From positions 1-57,732 of the forward strand of contig JABXHV010000100.1 of assembly GCA_013373445.1 (NCBI GenBank): 57,732 nt of DNA. The letters run 5' to 3'. Of this stretch, positions 57,201 to 57,732 are shown one piece after another; position 1 is the stretch's first letter, and each line of letters begins with the position of its first letter. The position numbers and the translations under genes are program-made. The notes under the pieces were generated by a model that saw only the letters and a program-made list of their open reading frames with translations, did not search any database and had not been told where the DNA came from. The DNA is from Paracoccaceae bacterium. GTDB lineage: Bacteria; Pseudomonadota; Alphaproteobacteria; Rhizobiales; Stappiaceae.

Positions 57201-57732
57201 GAGGACGGGAGATTGGGTGAAATTTTCATCGACATGCACAAGGAAGGCGCCGCCTTCCGCTCGCTGATGAACAATTTCGCCATCTCCATCTCCATCGGCC
57301 TGCAATACGGCGTGCCGCTGGAAGAGTATGTGGACGCCTATCTGTTCACCCGCTTTGAACCGGCCGGTGATGTGGACGGCAAAGACTCCATCAAGCACGC
57401 CAGCTCCATCCTCGATTACATCTACCGCGAGCTGGCGGTGAGCTATCTGGGCCGGGAGGACCTCGCCCAGACCGATCCGCACAATTACGATCCGGGCGGC
57501 CTCGGCAAAGGCGTCGAACAGGAAAAGCTGGTGCGCGAAGCGGATCCGGCGAGCCTGATCTCCAAGGGTTTCTCCCGCGGTCAGCTGCCCGATAATGTGG
57601 TCATGCTGGGGAGCCGTCCCAAGCCGGGAAAGTCTGACGACGCTGCAGAAGGCAGCGGGTTCGAGTTTGATCCCAAACCCAAATCCGGCGGTGCTTCCTC
57701 AGGCGGCGCCAATGTGGAGCGTATGGAGGAGC
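54213..57732 (+). CDS. nrdJ: Vitamin B12-dependent (class II) ribonucleotide reductase, N-terminal 1173 residues
   Basis: The enzyme reduces ribonucleotides to deoxyribonucleotides using adenosylcobalamin and works with or without oxygen. The start [11 protein letters not shown] has AAGGGA nine bases upstream. Visible motifs are [57 protein letters not shown] (substrate-site Cys) and [11 protein letters not shown]. The gene runs off the right edge, so the C-terminal cysteine region is not seen. There is no class I nrdAB nearby. The window shows it alone on the plus strand with a long leader. Confidence 0.96.
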   Translation, partial: MRFERRYTKQGQSPYADVSFRTATSEIRNPDGSIVFQLKDIEVPEQFSQVAADILAQKYFRKAGVPARLKAVEENTVPSWLWRKEADEAALSLLPEDERYGSEMDGRQVFDRLAGTWTYWGWKGGYFSKEQDAQAFYDELRFMLATQKVAPNSPQWFNTGLHWAYGIDGPSQGHFYVDFESGRLTKSKTAYEHPQPHACFIQSVADDLVNDGGIMDLWVREARLFKYGSGTGSNFSSVRGEGEKLSGGGKSSGLMSFLKIGDRAAGAIKSGGTTRRAAKMVVVDVDHPDIEDYINWKVKEEQKVAALVTGSKICQRHLTAIMKACVNCQSDQGECFDPAKNPALKREIKAAKKMLVPENYIQRVIQFARQGFTKIEFPIYDTDWDSEAYLTVSGQNSNNSVRVTDGFLQAVTEDADWDLTARKNGAPVKTLKARELWEQIGYAAWASADPGLQYHTTINDWHTCAASGEIRASNPCSEYMFLDDTACNLASLNLMQFRNEDRSFDFEAYEHAVRLWTVVLEISVLMAQFPSKEIAERSYKYRTLGLGFANIGGLLMTSGISYDSDEGRALCGALSAIMTGVSYATSAEMAGELGPFPSYKKNAKGMLRVIRNHRRAAHGETSGYEALSTLPVPLDHASCPQPILIDRAKLAWDKALELGKANGYRNAQATVVAPTGTIGLVMDCDTTGIEPDFALVKFKKLAGGGYFKIINRAVPEALRVLGYSESQIAEIEAYAVGHGSLDQAPGITPTALKAKGFTDDSLAKLKSSLGSAFDIKFVFNRWTLGDEQMAALGVSVEEMDDPEFNLLAFLGFSKSEIEAANTHVCGAMTLEGAPFLREDHYPVFDCANPCGRIGKRFLSVDSHIRMMAAAQPFISGAISKTINMPNDATVEDCTQAYMLSWKLGLKANALYRDGSKLSQPLNAQLLADDEEDAEDIAEEIAAKPAAARAEVVAERIVERFVERAVREREKLPDRRKGYTQKARVGGHKVYVTTGEYEDGRLGEIFIDMHKEGAAFRSLMNNFAISISIGLQYGVPLEEYVDAYLFTRFEPAGDVDGKDSIKHASSILDYIYRELAVSYLGREDLAQTDPHNYDPGGLGKGVEQEKLVREADPASLISKGFSRGQLPDNVVMLGSRPKPGKSDDAAEGSGFEFDPKPKSGGASSGGANVERMEE

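Overview
This is chromosomal core-genome DNA from an alphaproteobacterium, most likely of the order Hyphomicrobiales. A marine Stappiaceae-like lineage is a guess from gene content and mid-50s G+C, and the genus cannot be read from the sequence. The class-level placement is strong. It rests on the order trmFO, COG1562/Mth938, secF-secD-yajC, nlpD-pcm-surE-serS-tatCBA, scpB-scpA-nagZ, SPOR protein, argS, dgt. It is also supported by a GTTC-N7-GTTC SOS box, DUF1127 micro-proteins, a complex I NDUFA12 subunit, a suf operon of the Agrobacterium type, and a B12-dependent ribonucleotide reductase.

Layout. 1-582: end of a zinc-binding ABC protein. 672-7116: L,D-transpeptidase, then ssb and uvrA diverging from a region with an SOS box. 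7338-8355: two tandem DUF1127 genes, each followed by hairpins whose loops all carry CCTCCTCCC (anti-Shine-Dalgarno) and by a terminator. This is the most unusual part of the window. 8587-9984: trmFO. 10016-14328: a minus-strand sec cluster with two homologues of mitochondrial complex I assembly factors. 14581-15453: a DUF815 ATPase. 15528-33317: a long minus-strand block for the envelope (NlpD-like activator, NagZ, SPOR protein), protein export (TatABC), chromosome condensation (ScpAB), translation (SerRS, ArgRS), repair and surveillance (Pcm, SurE) and dNTP balance (Dgt). It is interrupted by an orphan ABC ATPase and by an inverted esterase gene. 33504-36171: ErpA-type carrier, exonuclease III, a small secreted Cys protein, and an ExoR-like Sel1 protein. 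36861-42021: parE, a DEAD-box helicase and a GGDEF protein. 42057-49914: a minus-strand operon of cysteine desulfurase-sufB-sufC-sufD-sufS-sufT-sufA-tenA with an Irr-box-like palindrome upstream. 50209-53533: alpha/beta hydrolase, methionine aminopeptidase, GNAT, NDUFA12 and a response regulator. 54213 to the right edge: nrdJ, incomplete.

How the genes work together. The sec and tat blocks cover both export routes. The LDT, NlpD-like, NagZ and SPOR genes act on peptidoglycan. The suf operon and the separate ErpA gene supply Fe-S clusters, and the complex I-linked genes (NDUFAF3-like, NDUFAF6-like, NDUFA12) are clients of that supply. ssb/uvrA are probably SOS-controlled, suf iron-controlled, and nrdJ possibly NrdR-controlled. 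I saw no tRNA, rRNA, CRISPR array, insertion sequence, integrase or prophage gene. Several starts were moved inward from the longest reading frame because the outer start was TTG or GTG without a ribosome-binding site; each case is noted.
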